A stretch of 64,000 nucleotides of DNA from Henckelia pumila (GCF_033568475.1 NW_027331833.1:3534001-3598000), one strand, 5' to 3'. Positions 12,658 to 25,075 are shown, counted from the stretch's first letter. Numbers and translations: made by a program. The notes: generated by a model from the sequence alone, not told the origin.

Positions 12658-12671
12658 ATTCTCCCCCCCTT
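12658..12671 (-). other. polypurine tract of the Tekay element
   Basis: On the minus strand AAGGGGGGGAGAAT directly precedes the 3' LTR, as expected for the plus-strand primer of reverse transcription. Confidence 0.85.
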
Positions 12672-12702
12672 AAATTGGATTTCGTCCTCGAAATTAAAGT
12701 AC

Positions 12703-15700
12703 TTACCCGAACAACTCCGGGTAGCGAGTCCTCATATCTGCCTCGGTCTCCCAAGTAGCTTCTTCCTCCGAGTGATTCAGCCACTGGACTCTGACCATCG
12801 GTATAACCCGTGTCCTCAATCTGCGCTCCTCCCTAGCCAAGATCCGTATAGGCCTCTCCTCAAATGCTAACTCCGGTGTCAATTGAAGAGGCTCAAAATC
12901 CAACACATGTGACGGGTTCGAGATGTATCTCCGAAGCATGGATACATGGAATACATTGTGAACTGCCGCTAGCCCTGGTGGTAGAGCTAAACGGTAGGCC
13001 AACGTGCCAACTCTCTCCAAGATCTCGAATGGCCCTATATATCTCGGATTAAGCTTGCCTCTCCGGCCAAATCGCACTACTCCCTTCATAGGTGACACCT
13101 TCAGGAATACGTGATCACCTACAGCGAACTCCAAATATCGTCGTCGAGTATCTGCATAACTCTTCTGACGACTCTGAGCAGTCCTCATGCGATCCCGAAT
13201 CTGTGTCACAATATCAGCTGTCTGCTGCACAATCTCAGGTCCAAGTAAAATCCTCTCACCGACCTCATCCCAATGCACAGGAGATCTGCACCTCCTCCCG
13301 TACAATGCTGCATAAGGAGCCATACCTATAGACGACTGAAAACTGTTGTTATAGGTAAACTCCACTAATGGAAGTCTAGTCTCCCACGAGCCCTGAAAGT
13401 CGATGACACAAGCTCTCAGTAGATCCTCGAGAACCTGGATCACTCTCTCAGACTGACCATCTGTCTGGGGATGGAACGCTGTACTGAACAAGAGTCTAGT
13501 CCCCAATGCAGTGTGCAAACTCCTCCAAAACACAGACATAAATCTCGGATCTCTGTCTGATACTATCGACACTGGTATGCCATGAAGTCTAACAATCTCC
13601 TTGATGTAAAGCTCTACATACTGTGTCAACGAGTAAGTAGTCCTCACCGGTAAGAAATGAGCTGACTTGGTGAGTCTATCCATGATCACCCAAATAGCTG
13701 TGCAACCTCTGGCACTCCTTGGTAAGCCAACTACAAAGTCCATCGTAATATTCTCCCATTTCCATTCCGGAATAGGAAGAGGTCTAAGAAGTCCTGCTGG
13801 ATGCTGATGCTCAGCCTTGACCTGCTGACAAGTCAAGCACTCTGACACAACTCTCCCGATGTCTCTCTTCATCCTGGGCCACCAATACAATAGCTGCAAA
13901 TCTCGATACATCTTCGTACTTCCAGGGTGAATGGAGTACGGAGATGTGTGAGCCTCTGCTAAGATCTCAGCTCTCAACTGATCGACGTTCGGTACCCACA
14001 TCCTACCACGGTACTGAACAATGCCATCCACAACTGTATATAGAAGATTACCCTTGGCCTCATCTCTCTGTCTCCATCGCTGCAACTCCTCATCAGTAGA
14101 CTGTCCATCCCTGATCCGATCTCGCAGAACTGGCTGCACCGTCAACACTGACAAGCTCGGTGCATGACCACTCGAGTAAAACTCCAAATCAAACCTCTGA
14201 ATCTCACTCTGCAGTGGTAGCTGCACTGACAAACACGATACCACTGACGACTTCCGACTCAAAGCATCGGCCACTACATTAGCTTTACCCAGATGGTAGT
14301 TAATGTCACAGTCGTAATCCTTCACCAACTCCAACCATCTCCGTTGCCTCATGTTCAACTCCTTCTGAGTAAATAAGTACTTGAGTCTCTTATGATCAGT
14401 GAAAATCTTGCACTTCTCGCCATACAGATAGTGCCTCCAGATTTTCAAAGCGAAAACCACTGCCGCTAACTCCAAGTCATATGTCGGGTAGTTCTGCTCA
14501 TAAATCTTCAACTGCCTCTACGCATAAGCAATAACCTTACCACACTGCATAAGTACTGCGCCTAAACCTAGCTTAGACGCGTCGGTGTACACCACTAACT
14601 CCTCGTGTGGTACTGTCCTCGCTAAAACTGGTGCAGTAGTGAGTGCTTTCTTCAGCTGATCGAAGCTCCTCTGACAGTCTGAACTCCAAATAAACTTCGC
14701 GTTCTTCTTGGTTAAGGAAGTCAAGGGTACTGCAATAGAGGAAAAACCCTTGATGAACTTTCTATAGTATCCTGCCAAACCCAAGAAACTGCGAATCTCT
14801 GAAGCATTCTTCGGAATACCCCATTTCTGCACTGCCTCAACCTTCGACTGATCCACTGCAATCCCATCTCTTGAAATAATGTGGCCAAGAAATGCCACCT
14901 GCTCGAGCCAAAACTCGCACTTGCTGAACTTGGCATACAAACGATGCTCCCTCAAAGTCTGCAAGGCGGTCTGTAGATGCTGCCTATGCTCCTCAACGCT
15001 CCTAGAGTAGATCAAGATATCATCAATGAAGACTATGATGAACTGATCAAGATACGGCTGAAATACCCGGTTCATGAGATCCATGAAAACCGCTGGAGCA
15101 TTGGTCATCCCAAATGGCATCACTAAGAACTCGTAATGCCCATAACGTGTTCGGAAAGCAGTCTTGGACACATCTGCCTCTCTAACTTGCAGCTGATGAT
15201 AACCAAATCGCAGGTCGATCTTGGAGAACACCGAAGCTCCCTGCAACTGATCAAATAAGTCCTCTATCCTCGGCAGTGGGTACTTATTCTTCACTGTGAC
15301 CTTATTGAGCTCTCGATAATCGATGCACAGTCTCATACTGCCATCCTTCTTCTTCACAAATAACACTGGAGCTCCCCATGGAGAAAAGCTAGGACGAACA
15401 AAGCCTTTCTCTAATAATTCCTGTATCTGCTCCTTCAACTTTTTCATCTCGGTAGGAGCAAGTCTGTATGGTGCCTTAGAGATAGGCACGGTGTCTGGCA
15501 CTAAGTCGATGCTGAACTCCACATCTCTCACTGGTGGAATTCCTGCAACATCCTCCGGAAAGACGTCCGGAAAGTCACGAACCACCTCTATCTCTGATAA
15601 TGATCTGCTAGGTGATTCTGTGGCCGTGACAATACTTGCTAAAAAACCTTGGCAACACCGTTTCAACAACTTCCTCGCCTGAATAAGAGATATCACCTGA

Positions 15701-16076
15701 GGAATATCACTGCTCTGAGATGCATGAAAAGTAAACGGGTCGCCTCCCGGCGGTTTCACTGACACTGTCCTCCGAAAAAAATCAATCGAAGCTCCATTGA
15801 CTGTCAACCAGTCCATACCCAATATCAAATCAAATCCACTCAATGGCAAAACCACCACATCTGCGTGAATGGAGTGCCCCTGAAGCTCCAACTCCAGTTC
15901 TCGAATGACACTAGAGGTAGAAATAATCTGTCCTGACGGCATAGTGACATCATAACCACTGTCAACAATCTCGGGTGTGATGCCTATCCGTCTGATAAAC
16001 TCCAGGGAGATAAACGAATGCGTAGCCCCTGAATCTAGCAATGCAAACGTGGAGTTGCCTCCAACTAGAATTCTCC
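12703..16076 (-). pseudogene. Tekay pol: protease, RT, RNase H, integrase, chromodomain; one nonsense codon
   Basis: The frame runs 16076 to 12703, about 1124 codons. In order: aspartic protease ([10 protein letters not shown]), RT ([29 protein letters not shown]), RNase H ([15 protein letters not shown]), integrase with HHCC finger (H...H...CLTCQQ), catalytic DDE region ([17 protein letters not shown]), GPF motif (YIGPFEIL) and a chromodomain-like tail ending [19 protein letters not shown]. The only break is TAG at 14518-14520, between IAYA and RQLKIYEQN in the RNase H, where homologues have a serine. Everything after it stays in frame. With the upstream gag exon it would be a single polyprotein of about 1466 codons joined by an intron at 16077-16276. 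Confidence 0.85.
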
Positions 16077-16276
16077 CTGCACGCAGAAGAATCCCAACAC
16101 TTCATACCACTACTAAACTTTCCCCAAAGAGTCGCTAAAACCCTTAATTCTAATCACAAGTAAAACATGCTTCTTATTCTAACATGAAAATAGATAATCC
16201 AAATAACAACAATTCCACAGAAAACGAAATTCTTAACCAAAGGAAGAAATTATAAAATACTAGAGGTAAGATATAC
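16077..16276 (-). other. putative spliceosomal intron between gag and protease
   Basis: Gag reads ...DPDTSLIT then G|GTATATC, with a stop 5 codons later. Protease sense sequence resumes after ...CTGCGTGCAG|GGAGAATT. Removing 200 bp with GT-AG ends gives ...[14 protein letters not shown]..., an uninterrupted gag-protease junction in frame. The segment is T-rich, unlike the GC-richer coding sequence on each side. It could also be an insertion that happens to have GT/AG ends, but the exact frame match favours an intron. Confidence 0.7.
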
Positions 16277-17303
16277 CAGTGATCAAGGAGGTGTCTGGGT
16301 CTGCCTCCTCTGCCTGTATGACGAACACTCTACCAGCGGTGTTCTTCTTCCTCGGGCAGTTAGCTATCTGATGCCCTGGCTCCCTACAGTGGAAACAAAC
16401 TCCTGCTCCCAACAGACAAGGTCCCGAATGCATCTTTTGACACTTCGGGCAAGTAGGAAAACCTATATCATTAGAGGCCCCGCCCCTCAACTGCTGTGGC
16501 CTCTGCTGCGGATTCGGGCCCTTAGACGGCCCAGTAAACTGCTTCTTCGCAGGAGGCTGCGAAGATGGTCGCTGATACCCAGACTGAATCTGTCTCTTCC
16601 CCTGCTGCTCTCGCTGTATCTCTCTCCTACCCTCCTCTGACCTCAGTGCTCTACTAACTGCCGCCTCATATGTAGCGACGTTCATCATACGTACGTCATG
16701 CTTGATATCCGCCCTCAGTCCCTCCACAAACTGCCTCATCTTCTCCGGTGGACTGTCTGAAATCAGAGGCACAAAATGACAGCCCCTCTCGAACTGGCTC
16801 ACATACTCAACCACTGACCTGTCCCCCTGCCGGAGACTCATAAACTCCCGGATCATGCGACTGCGCACATCCTCCGTGAAATATTTGGCGTAGAAGATAC
16901 GCCTAAACTCCGCCCAAGTCAATGTAGGAAGATGTACTCCCCTGGCAGCACCCTCCCACCAAAGAGCTGCATCTCCCCTCATCATATATGTCGCACAGTT
17001 CACCCTGTCGGTATCAGTAATCCCCATGTATGCAAAGATGGACTCCAAAGAACGAATCCACCCCTCAGCCACCAATGGATCGGTGGTACCAGTGAACTCC
17101 TTCGGCCCCTTCTTCTGGAACCGCTCAGCTACGTCCTCCTCATGGGACATTCTAGGACGTGAAGCCTGCTGCTCTAACAGAGCAGTAACCCCTGCCATCA
17201 AAGTAGCATTGGCCTGCTCCAATGCTGCAAGTGGGTTTTGCGAAGGTGGAGGTGGAGGTGTAGGTGTAGATTCCCCACGTCTGTTCATCGGTCTGGGAGG
17301 CAT
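16277..17303 (-). CDS. Tekay gag with zinc knuckle
   Basis: Starting at MPPRPMNRRGES, the gag core (ALWWEGAARGVHLPTLTWAE, YVSQFERGC, FVEGLRADIKHDVRMM) lies in the middle, followed by a Gln/Pro-rich linker and a cysteine region with CPKCQKMHSGPC and the knuckle CFHCREPGHQIANC. Gag binds and packages element RNA. The frame continues at 17318 upstream (MWWCRM), but that part probably lies in a leader intron, so I take the second ATG at 17303. The frame is open throughout. Confidence 0.85.
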
Positions 17304-17304
17304 T

Positions 17305-17418
17305 CTGCACCACCACATATTTCCTTACGTAAATCACCATGCATAAATAAGTGTTTTAACATTAATGCTAACTTAAATTCTTAAAAAGTAAATCATGCTA
17401 TAAACACTTAAAACTTAC
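17305..17418 (-). other. putative leader intron of the Tekay RNA
   Basis: Downstream of the primer site the minus strand has GGTCT|GTAAGTTTT, a perfect plant donor, and 114 bp later GTGGTGCAG|AATGCCTCC, an acceptor that places the gag ATG one base into the next exon. The enclosed sequence is AT-rich. This is inferred from splice consensus only. Confidence 0.5.
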
Positions 17419-17476
17419 AGACCGGTAGCGTGGATTTCTGAGCTCGCATAGCAGTAATGACCCCTCCAAGGACCGT

Positions 17477-17488
17477 GCTCTGATACCA
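17477..17488 (-). other. primer-binding site of the Tekay element
   Basis: On the minus strand TGGTATCAGAGC lies two bases inside the 5' LTR boundary, matching the 3' end of initiator tRNA-Met. Confidence 0.9.
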
Positions 17489-17490
17489 AC

Positions 17491-20113
17491 TGAAACGACC
17501 CTAACTCTCTAATATAAATAAATATGCGGAATTTTTTTTTTTTATACTTACTAAGTAAAGATATGTACATACATGCCCATACATATATGCACATAATAAA
17601 TAGATTTAAAAATAAATAAACTAAATAAAAATGCAACCATTAATAAATTAAATATCTGAGTCAAACATTTAATAAAATACTGACATAAGCAAAAATAAAA
17701 AAAAAATTCATGCACTGAAAATATTTAAATAAAATAGTCCATACTGTCAACCACTGAAAATAAATAAATAAATGTATAACATGCTAAAATATTCAAAACA
17801 TGCATAAAGACTCAGACGACTATCACGATCACGGGGTCACTGCATGTCCGCTCATATGTCCTCGCCGCCGGTCGGAACCACATCCTCCTCTACGTACTCA
17901 CCTGCACCATACCAGTGTAGTGAGCCTAGAGGCCCAACATGCTAACATAACAAGGGTTTAAAAATAGTTTAAATCACTTTAATACTAATACATAACATAT
18001 ACATGAATGAGCATGCTTAAAAATATCATGACATAACATAACTTAAATTAACTTAAATATCATAATCAAACATAATACATAAACATTGTTGAGCAAAGTA
18101 TTTTCTAACATCGCATGGTTGTATCCATAGTGTAACCTTAAATCATACATTAAATACCGATCAGCGTGGAAAACCAACGTACGTGGCGGTGACGAATCAC
18201 CTCTTAAATTGGCAGTAAACTGCCCTTCAATAGTTCACATATGGGGACGAATCCCCCTTAAATTGTCACACTACTTCAACTTCCAACATAAAATTATTTT
18301 CTTTTGCTCAACCTTAAACATTAAATCATGCATAAAAATTATTTCATGAATGCATGTACTTAAATAAAATGTGTCTTTCATATATATTTAATTTAATTTT
18401 TATACTAACATATAAATACTAAAATAACATTCATGCATAAAATAATTAAATATATATTTAGGACACATGCAATTTCTCATGGTTTGTACTGAACTGCTGG
18501 CCCTAACACTCAAGCCCATTTTCTTAAATTCTGGCCCACTAATACTGAGACTGGCCCATTAACATACTTAAGCCCAATAATTAATTATTCTAAGCCCACT
18601 TAATTAATTAAAGCCCATTAAAACATTCTTGGCCCATTAACATTCTATTCCGGCCCAATGGGCCCAAAAGCCCGAAGACTGGCCCAATAATTCCCATGGG
18701 CTTTCAAGCCCATAAAAATTAGTGGACTAACTTAAATTAATTATTCAAGCCCATTAATAAACTTAAATGTAGCCCATTAATTTAATTAATATAATTAGCC
18801 CAATAAAACACTTAAACTTAATAATTAACTTAAAATTAAAAATACCCGAGCCCAATTAACTTAACCTGGACCCGGACCCAACTAACTTAACCCATGACCC
18901 ACGGACTTGACCCGGACCACTAACCCGACCCGGAACCCACTTGGAACCCTAGAACCCGTCGCCCCCCATTCACGTTCTGCTGTGGCCGTGAGCAGCAGCC
19001 GTTCCCAGGCTGCTGCCGGCTTGCTCCGGCCGCCCCTGGCCGGAGCGCCGCAGGCCAGACGTAGCCCACGTCTGGGCGGACCTAACCTGCACCAGCCCTC
19101 AGCCCCATGCAGCCCAAACCGCCGAGGCCGAAGGCCCTTCCCGAAACCCTAGTCTGCGCGTCCAAGAACCCGATCGAGCCTAGCTTACTTCCTGGGCTCG
19201 TTTGGCCACCCCCTCTCGACCTAGGGACCCTGACCAGCAGTCGTATGGACCATGGCTAAGGAAAACGTGAGTATGATCAAGAATCACAAGAACAAACGCA
19301 TAAAACCTTAACCCATCTCGTTTTTCTGAAAATTTTTGAAGAGGACTGATGCACACGCACACACCCGCATATACTCTGTTATTGCACGAAAAAAAAAAGA
19401 AGGAATCATGCCTTGCACCGTTAAAGGACGAGATAGGAGCGTGTAGAACGAATCCGGGACGACGGGACGATGACAACTTGCTTTGGACCTTCAAAAACGT
19501 GGCTATGGAGTCTTCCTTGGCTGTTGGATCGACGAAGAAGATGATGGAGATGGGGGTGAGGCGGCTGATGGAGAGTTTGGGCGTAGGGTTGGGTAGTTTT
19601 AGGATTAAAAATTTTAAATATAAATACACTACATAATTTACTTAATTAATATACCAAAATATATAATTTAAATCTCCACTTAAAAGATTTAAATCTGATA
19701 CTAAATCATAAATCCCGAAATATATAATTAAGGGAATTTTAAAAATACTAAAAAGTCATTATTTTGGCTTATTTTGAATAAAAACGGACTCTTAAAATTA
19801 TATAAAATTAAATACTAAAAATATTGAGGAAATAAAATTCAAAATAATATTTTTGGGCTCTAAAAATGCTCATGAAATAAATTGGATAGAAAGTTGTCAT
19901 CTCGTCCGTCCACGGTCCCGTCTACGCGATCAAAAACAATTAATTTCCATAAATCGTGAAAATCACTAATTATGGGTTAAATGCTTAAAAATAACTTAAA
20001 ACATGCACAAATAATTTCACATAATTATTTAACCCATAAATCTAAAATTTTAAATAAATAAATTTCCTAATTATGCATGCGAATTTACGTATTTAAAAAT
20101 ACCGGGTGTTACA
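17491..20113 (-). repeat. 5' LTR of the Tekay element
   Basis: It is 2.62 kb and ends next to the primer site. It is almost identical to the 3' LTR at 10004-12657. It drives transcription leftwards in this window. Confidence 0.9.
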
Positions 20114-20212
20114 AGAAGTCTCGAGCGCAGGGTCAGTTGTATGCACTTCAGGGAGATCAGATGCAGGCTGAATGTATGATGATACCCAAGATGATTTTGA
20201 TGGTTGAGTTTG

Positions 20213-21544
20213 TGTAGTAGCCGGTATCCAAATTAAGTTAATCAAGTGCCTACTTTTTATTAATTGGCTAAAACATGGTTAACGGATTCTCAAATGAGTT
20301 TAAGAAGTTGAAAAATGGATTCAGAACACTCGTAAATGGCCCGAAGGGTTCCAACTGTTCGGAAGGATCGAATGATCCGAACCCTAGGATCGGACCATCC
20401 GAAGTGTATAGAGTTCAGAAGCATGATTTCAGATAGGAGGCTCCGTAAAGATCGGATGATTTAAAGAGGTATCAGACGATCCGATCATGTTCGGATAAGT
20501 GGATGTGGATTTTATTTGACAAGGCAAGGAGATCGGACGATCCGAATTATTACGTAAGCAATGACGTCACAGTGAGGGACACATGTTCGGAGGGGGGTTG
20601 AATGGGGAAATCGGACGATTCGATCGCAGGGATCGGACCATACAATCTATGCCTATAAATAGGGGTCGAGAGCCCCCATTTCCACTTGCAACATTTCCTC
20701 TCTCCATTTCTAGCTAATTTTAGGGACTTTTAAGCATTCTTGTGGGCCAACAAGCGACGGAGCACTGCCGTAGTTGTAGCAGAGTTGTGCCCAAGTTTTG
20801 GGACAGTCGTCTTCAGTAGGATAAAGACAGACGCAGGTATAATATTAAACTCCGATTATCTTGTGTGAGTAGCTATTAGTCTAGTTAAGGCTTTTAAGGG
20901 TATTATAAGTGATATGGTGATTATTCTTATAGGCTTGGATTTTGAGTACCTGGACTGCTAGATTGCTAGGGTGCTTGGGTTGTCTGGATAGAGGTACAGA
21001 CTTATTATCCGAGATACCAGGTTGAATATACATGTATTATGTTTGAATATTTTCCGTGGAATTTTTATATGCATTGATATTATGCTGCATGCATGAATAT
21101 GTTTTGATTTATTCCTTGATTTGCATAGTCATAGTAGGGGTCGCTCAGCCCCATATTTTATTGGATGGATTCCATGGATTTGTGTCCAGGATATATACAC
21201 AGTTTTATGGTATGAGAGCCATCACCTGATGTGACGGCCCAGCGTTCTACATACCATGACGCTTTGACTGAGAAGTCTTCTAGATAAGTTTTTCTAGTAC
21301 CCGTTATATTTCATTTGCATGCATGGTATATGTATATTCATACTTCTGTACTGAGTTTTTTATGCTCACGTCCATAGTGTTTTGTATTGGACACCCTATT
21401 CTATGGGGTATGACTTAGGTTGGACGTACCCGAAGGTAGTAGTTGGTTTAAGTTTTCCGCAGTTTCTCTGATTTTGCTTTTGCTTTACGTTTAATTGCAT
21501 GCTTAAAGTTTTGATTAGTAGGTGATCCGAGTCGGGTCTCTACA
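20213..21544 (+). repeat. 3' LTR of the old element
   Basis: It starts tgtagtagccgg and ends tctctaca. The U3 part holds at least five copies of a palindromic motif of the form atcgga-cgat-ccgaa between about 20330 and 20640, followed by TATAAATA at 20653-20660. It shares gtcgctcagcccc and gacaccctattctatgg with the other tgtagt LTRs. Confidence 0.8.
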
Positions 21545-22167
21545 AATCCAGCTTAATATTTTTCCAAATTTCGGCACTGATCTGATGGTAGACTTTTTCT
21601 AGGTCTCACCTGTAGTAACCCGATTCCATTTTTAGTAATTATAAGGACTAAACATGTTTATAATGGCTAAAACATGATTAAAGAATTCTCGGATGAGATT
21701 AATAAGTAAAAAATGGGATTCAGGACGTTCGAAAATGGTCCAAAAGGTTCTAAATGTTCAAGCAGTTCGGAAGGTCCGATTGAGCTAGGAACAGTTCGGT
21801 GGTTCCGATCCCTTCAGAAGCAATATTAGAGTTCGAAAGCACCGAGCAGTTCAGATGCTCCGAACTGCAGATCGGAAGCTCCGAATCTTGTTTCAGTCAG
21901 ACAGTGTATGGGTATCGATTTGATGATTGGAAATGACAGAGTTCGGAAGATCCGAACATTGTTGACAGATGAGTTTCCAATCAAAGGACATGTGTTCGGG
22001 GGAGGGAGTTCGGAAGGATGATCAAAAGTTCTAAAAAGTGTTTGGAAGGTCCGAACGAGAGATCGAACGTTCCAATCGTGGTCTATATATAGGGGCCAAG
22101 AGCTCATTCTTCCTTGCCCATTTCTCTGTTCTCTCTCTCGCTCCAATGTTCTTCTAGTGGGTTTTTT

Positions 22168-25075
22168 TGTAACGCCCCAAAAAAATTATTATCGAAGTAA
22201 TTGGAAATTAAATAATTATTGAACTGTTAAAATAATTATTACTGTAAAATGAGTTATAGGGTGTATTCATAAAATACACGTGTCAATTAGTCAATGATTT
22301 TGACTATTTATGGATATCTGGAATATTGATATTTTTAAATAATTATTGAGATATTGAAATAAAAATAATTATTTATGCCAGATAATTTAATTTGGAAAAG
22401 TGTTTGACCAAGTTGACTGGTCAAAGTCTTGATTGATTGGTCATAGTCTAAGTGTGACTAAATAATTAATTTGAGAAATTATGAGTCCAATTGACTGGTA
22501 AGAGTCAATAATTTCAGAAAATTGTGTTAATAGATGTTTGGTGTGTGTACCAGAAAAATATCAGATTAAGGACTAGTTTTACCAGTTAGGTATCAAATAA
22601 ATTAGTTCGGGACCCGAAAATACTAGGTTGCTATAAATAGCAAAACACACACTGAATAACCATAAAGAAAACCCAGATCAAAGTTCTGCACCAAATTTTT
22701 GAATTTACTGTAGAAAAGTCTGATCATCCCTTCTCCGGCCGTTCATCGGAGTTCCGATGGAAGATCCAAACGGTCACAACTTAGAGGAGACATATAAAAT
22801 CCTATTGGTACAAAGAAATCGGAGATCGGATGGTTAGATCGTCGGGAATCTTGAATATTCAGACAAGATACTATTCATGTTCTTCCCTCTTGAATTTTTC
22901 GGGTTTTGGGATCGATTTTGTTGGTTTAAAAGCTGTTAACGATGCTATGATGTGTGTAGAGCATTTCCTGAGCTTACTGTAGCATTTTTGGTGAGAAAAA
23001 CGTGCTGATCGAAGCTTGTATGTTTTCGCCAGAATCGGACTTTTTCTCCGATATACGCCGCCTTGGTGGTCCGTTCCGGTCGTGGCCTAGTGCATTGGAA
23101 TCTTCTCGTAGAGTTATACAAGCCTGAAAAATTTCAGAATTTTTGGAGTTGTTTGCAATTTTCCCGTGACCACCGCTGCACCGCCATCTTCTCCGGAGAA
23201 TCACCGGCCGTCGATGTGTTAACCATTTTTTATCGTCTCGATATGATAGATCCAAATATCCAAGTTTCGAGTCGAGATTCGAAACCATGAAGCGGTGAGA
23301 ACGCAATAAAGTTTGCGATTTATCGGTCAAAGTTTGAAAATGTTTTATTTTTTACCATTATGTGATTTTTCGCAGATCGAAAGCCAATTGAGGATATTTA
23401 TAAGCATAAATCAGCAGTGTATGGATTTGAGATTTCCAGAATTGGAAAATTATGAGATTCTCGAGTCACAATCTACAAAACCGATTAAATTCTTCGTGCA
23501 TTGGAAACGCAAAGACATGTTTCTATCCATTCTTTCTAACCATTTAAATCATATGTACAATGTTTTATGCATTTAAGATATGTTGGATTGCTTGGTATGT
23601 GGTTTAGAACAAATTCATGAAAGCATGCATCATGGTTCACGTTTTTCTCAAATGGTGGTTGGTTTTTTGTAAGGTTTTTGATCATGGACTTATTCAAGGA
23701 GCTGTACCAGTGGTTCAAGGGTCGAGTTAGGGTCCTTAGGGTCAGGGTTCAAGAGGGGCTTAAGTTAATGGGCTAATTATGCTGAGTTTAAGTTAATGAG
23801 TTAGTTTAAGTTATTAATGGGCTAAATGTGATAGTTTAAGTTATTAATGGGCTAATTTAAGTTGATGGGCCAATCTTAAGTTACTGAATCAATTTATGTT
23901 GTTATTGAGCCAGTCTAAGAATTAATGGGATTAAGTCAAGGGGTCAGCAGCTCGAACGAGTCCATGAAAAATAAATAGTCCGTAAAATATATATTTAATT
24001 CATGCATGTATTTTTATGTATAAGTATAATTTTATGAAAAATAATTAAATATATATTTACGGGCAAAATTTTATATAAATATGAAATTATGAATAAATTT
24101 TAAAGGTTCATGCATCATGAAAGAAATATTTTATGAATAATGTTGGGCATGTAAAAATATTTTAAGGAAGTTGAAGTGAGCGTGTGACAATTACGGGATT
24201 TGGGATGAGATGCCTAGGCTCGGAGCCCTTTCCATATGCTTACGGGACTGTGAGTCGGGATATTTGGGCTTGATTGCCTTTCCATATGATTATGTTTATG
24301 CGTCTATGGATCCGTGGTAAACCTGGTGAAGTAGCATAAGAGGTGGAGATTTCACCGCCACGTACGTTGGTTCCTTGATTGATCAATCAAATATGTTACG
24401 GTCACATGACATTGATGCAAATTACATGAAAGATTAAATTAATGACATGTCGTATGATATTATGTATGATGATCAAGTTCAAGATATGATTATGTATACG
24501 ATGATGTTTATGAAACAGTATGATGATTATGACTGATAATGATGATGTTCAAGATTCAGAAAAATGCATATGTTTTAAGAGCATGCATGCATAAGACACT
24601 TCATGATATTTTATTTGATATGTTTTTGCATGTGGTTTTATATTTGTTATTCTGGATAAAGCATGTTTCTAGGCTCACTATATTTAAATTGTGCAGGTGG
24701 GGATTATACTTTAGATGAGAATATGGTCTCTACTGGTGGTGAGAACGTCTGAGCATCCCTGAGAGCTAGCACCCGTGACCATTGCACGTTTTGATATGTT
24801 TTTATTTTTTTTTTAATTTTCTAAACATTAGTTATTTCCGCACAAGCATACTATTTTCATTGTTATGCTTGGTTTTGAGATTTGAAGGTATGCATGGGAT
24901 TTTAATTATGATTGAGTTTTAATTTAATTGCATGCAAACGTTTTTATTATGTATTATATTATATTGAAATTTATTTTAAGTATAAATACATTTATGTATG
25001 AGTGTATATGTTTTATCATTATTTTTAAGTAAATTATATATAAAAAAATTTTTAGTAGGATCTAGTGTCATTTCA
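22168..25075 (+). mobile_element. solo LTR, Tekay-related, plus orientation (TSD TTTTT)
   Basis: It starts tgtaacgccccaaaaaaa and ends gtgtcatttca, matching the boundary forms of the Tekay LTRs (TGTAACACCC...GTCGTTTCA). It is bounded by ttttt at 22163-22167 and 25076-25080; a T-run makes this duplication weak on its own, but excision restores the host LTR. The internal block cgccacgtacgttggttcc is shared with the Tekay LTRs in reverse. There is no internal coding region. Confidence 0.75.

Larger units (their letters stand above)
10004..20113 (-). mobile_element. full-length Ty3/gypsy Tekay-type chromovirus (10.1 kb)
   Basis: Two long LTRs (10004-12657 and 17491-20113) flank gag, protease, RT, RNase H, integrase and a C-terminal chromodomain, all on the minus strand. 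A tRNA-Met primer site is next to the right LTR and a G-rich polypurine tract next to the left LTR. The 5-bp target duplication is perfect. The LTRs are nearly identical apart from scattered single changes and a deletion of about 30 bp (cactcgag repeats present near 11725-11755, absent near 19207), so the insertion is fairly recent. The domain order and chromodomain place it with Tekay/Del chromoviruses. Confidence 0.92.
5270..21544 (+). mobile_element. old, interrupted Ty3/gypsy-like LTR retrotransposon
   Basis: The 5' LTR (5270-8937) starts tgtagtaaatcg and ends cactaca; the 3' LTR (20213-21544) starts tgtagtagccgg and ends tctctaca. The flanks aatca (5265-5269) and aatcc (21545-21549) look like a 5-bp target duplication with one change, and sequence continuity with the duplicated copy at 5099-5185 supports this. 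A tRNA-Met primer site (atggtatctgagc) follows the 5' LTR. Only a broken gag and about 90 bp before the 3' LTR remain of the interior; pol is deleted. The element contains a copia-type solo LTR (6000-7960) and a complete Tekay element (10004-20113), both younger. Confidence 0.8.
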
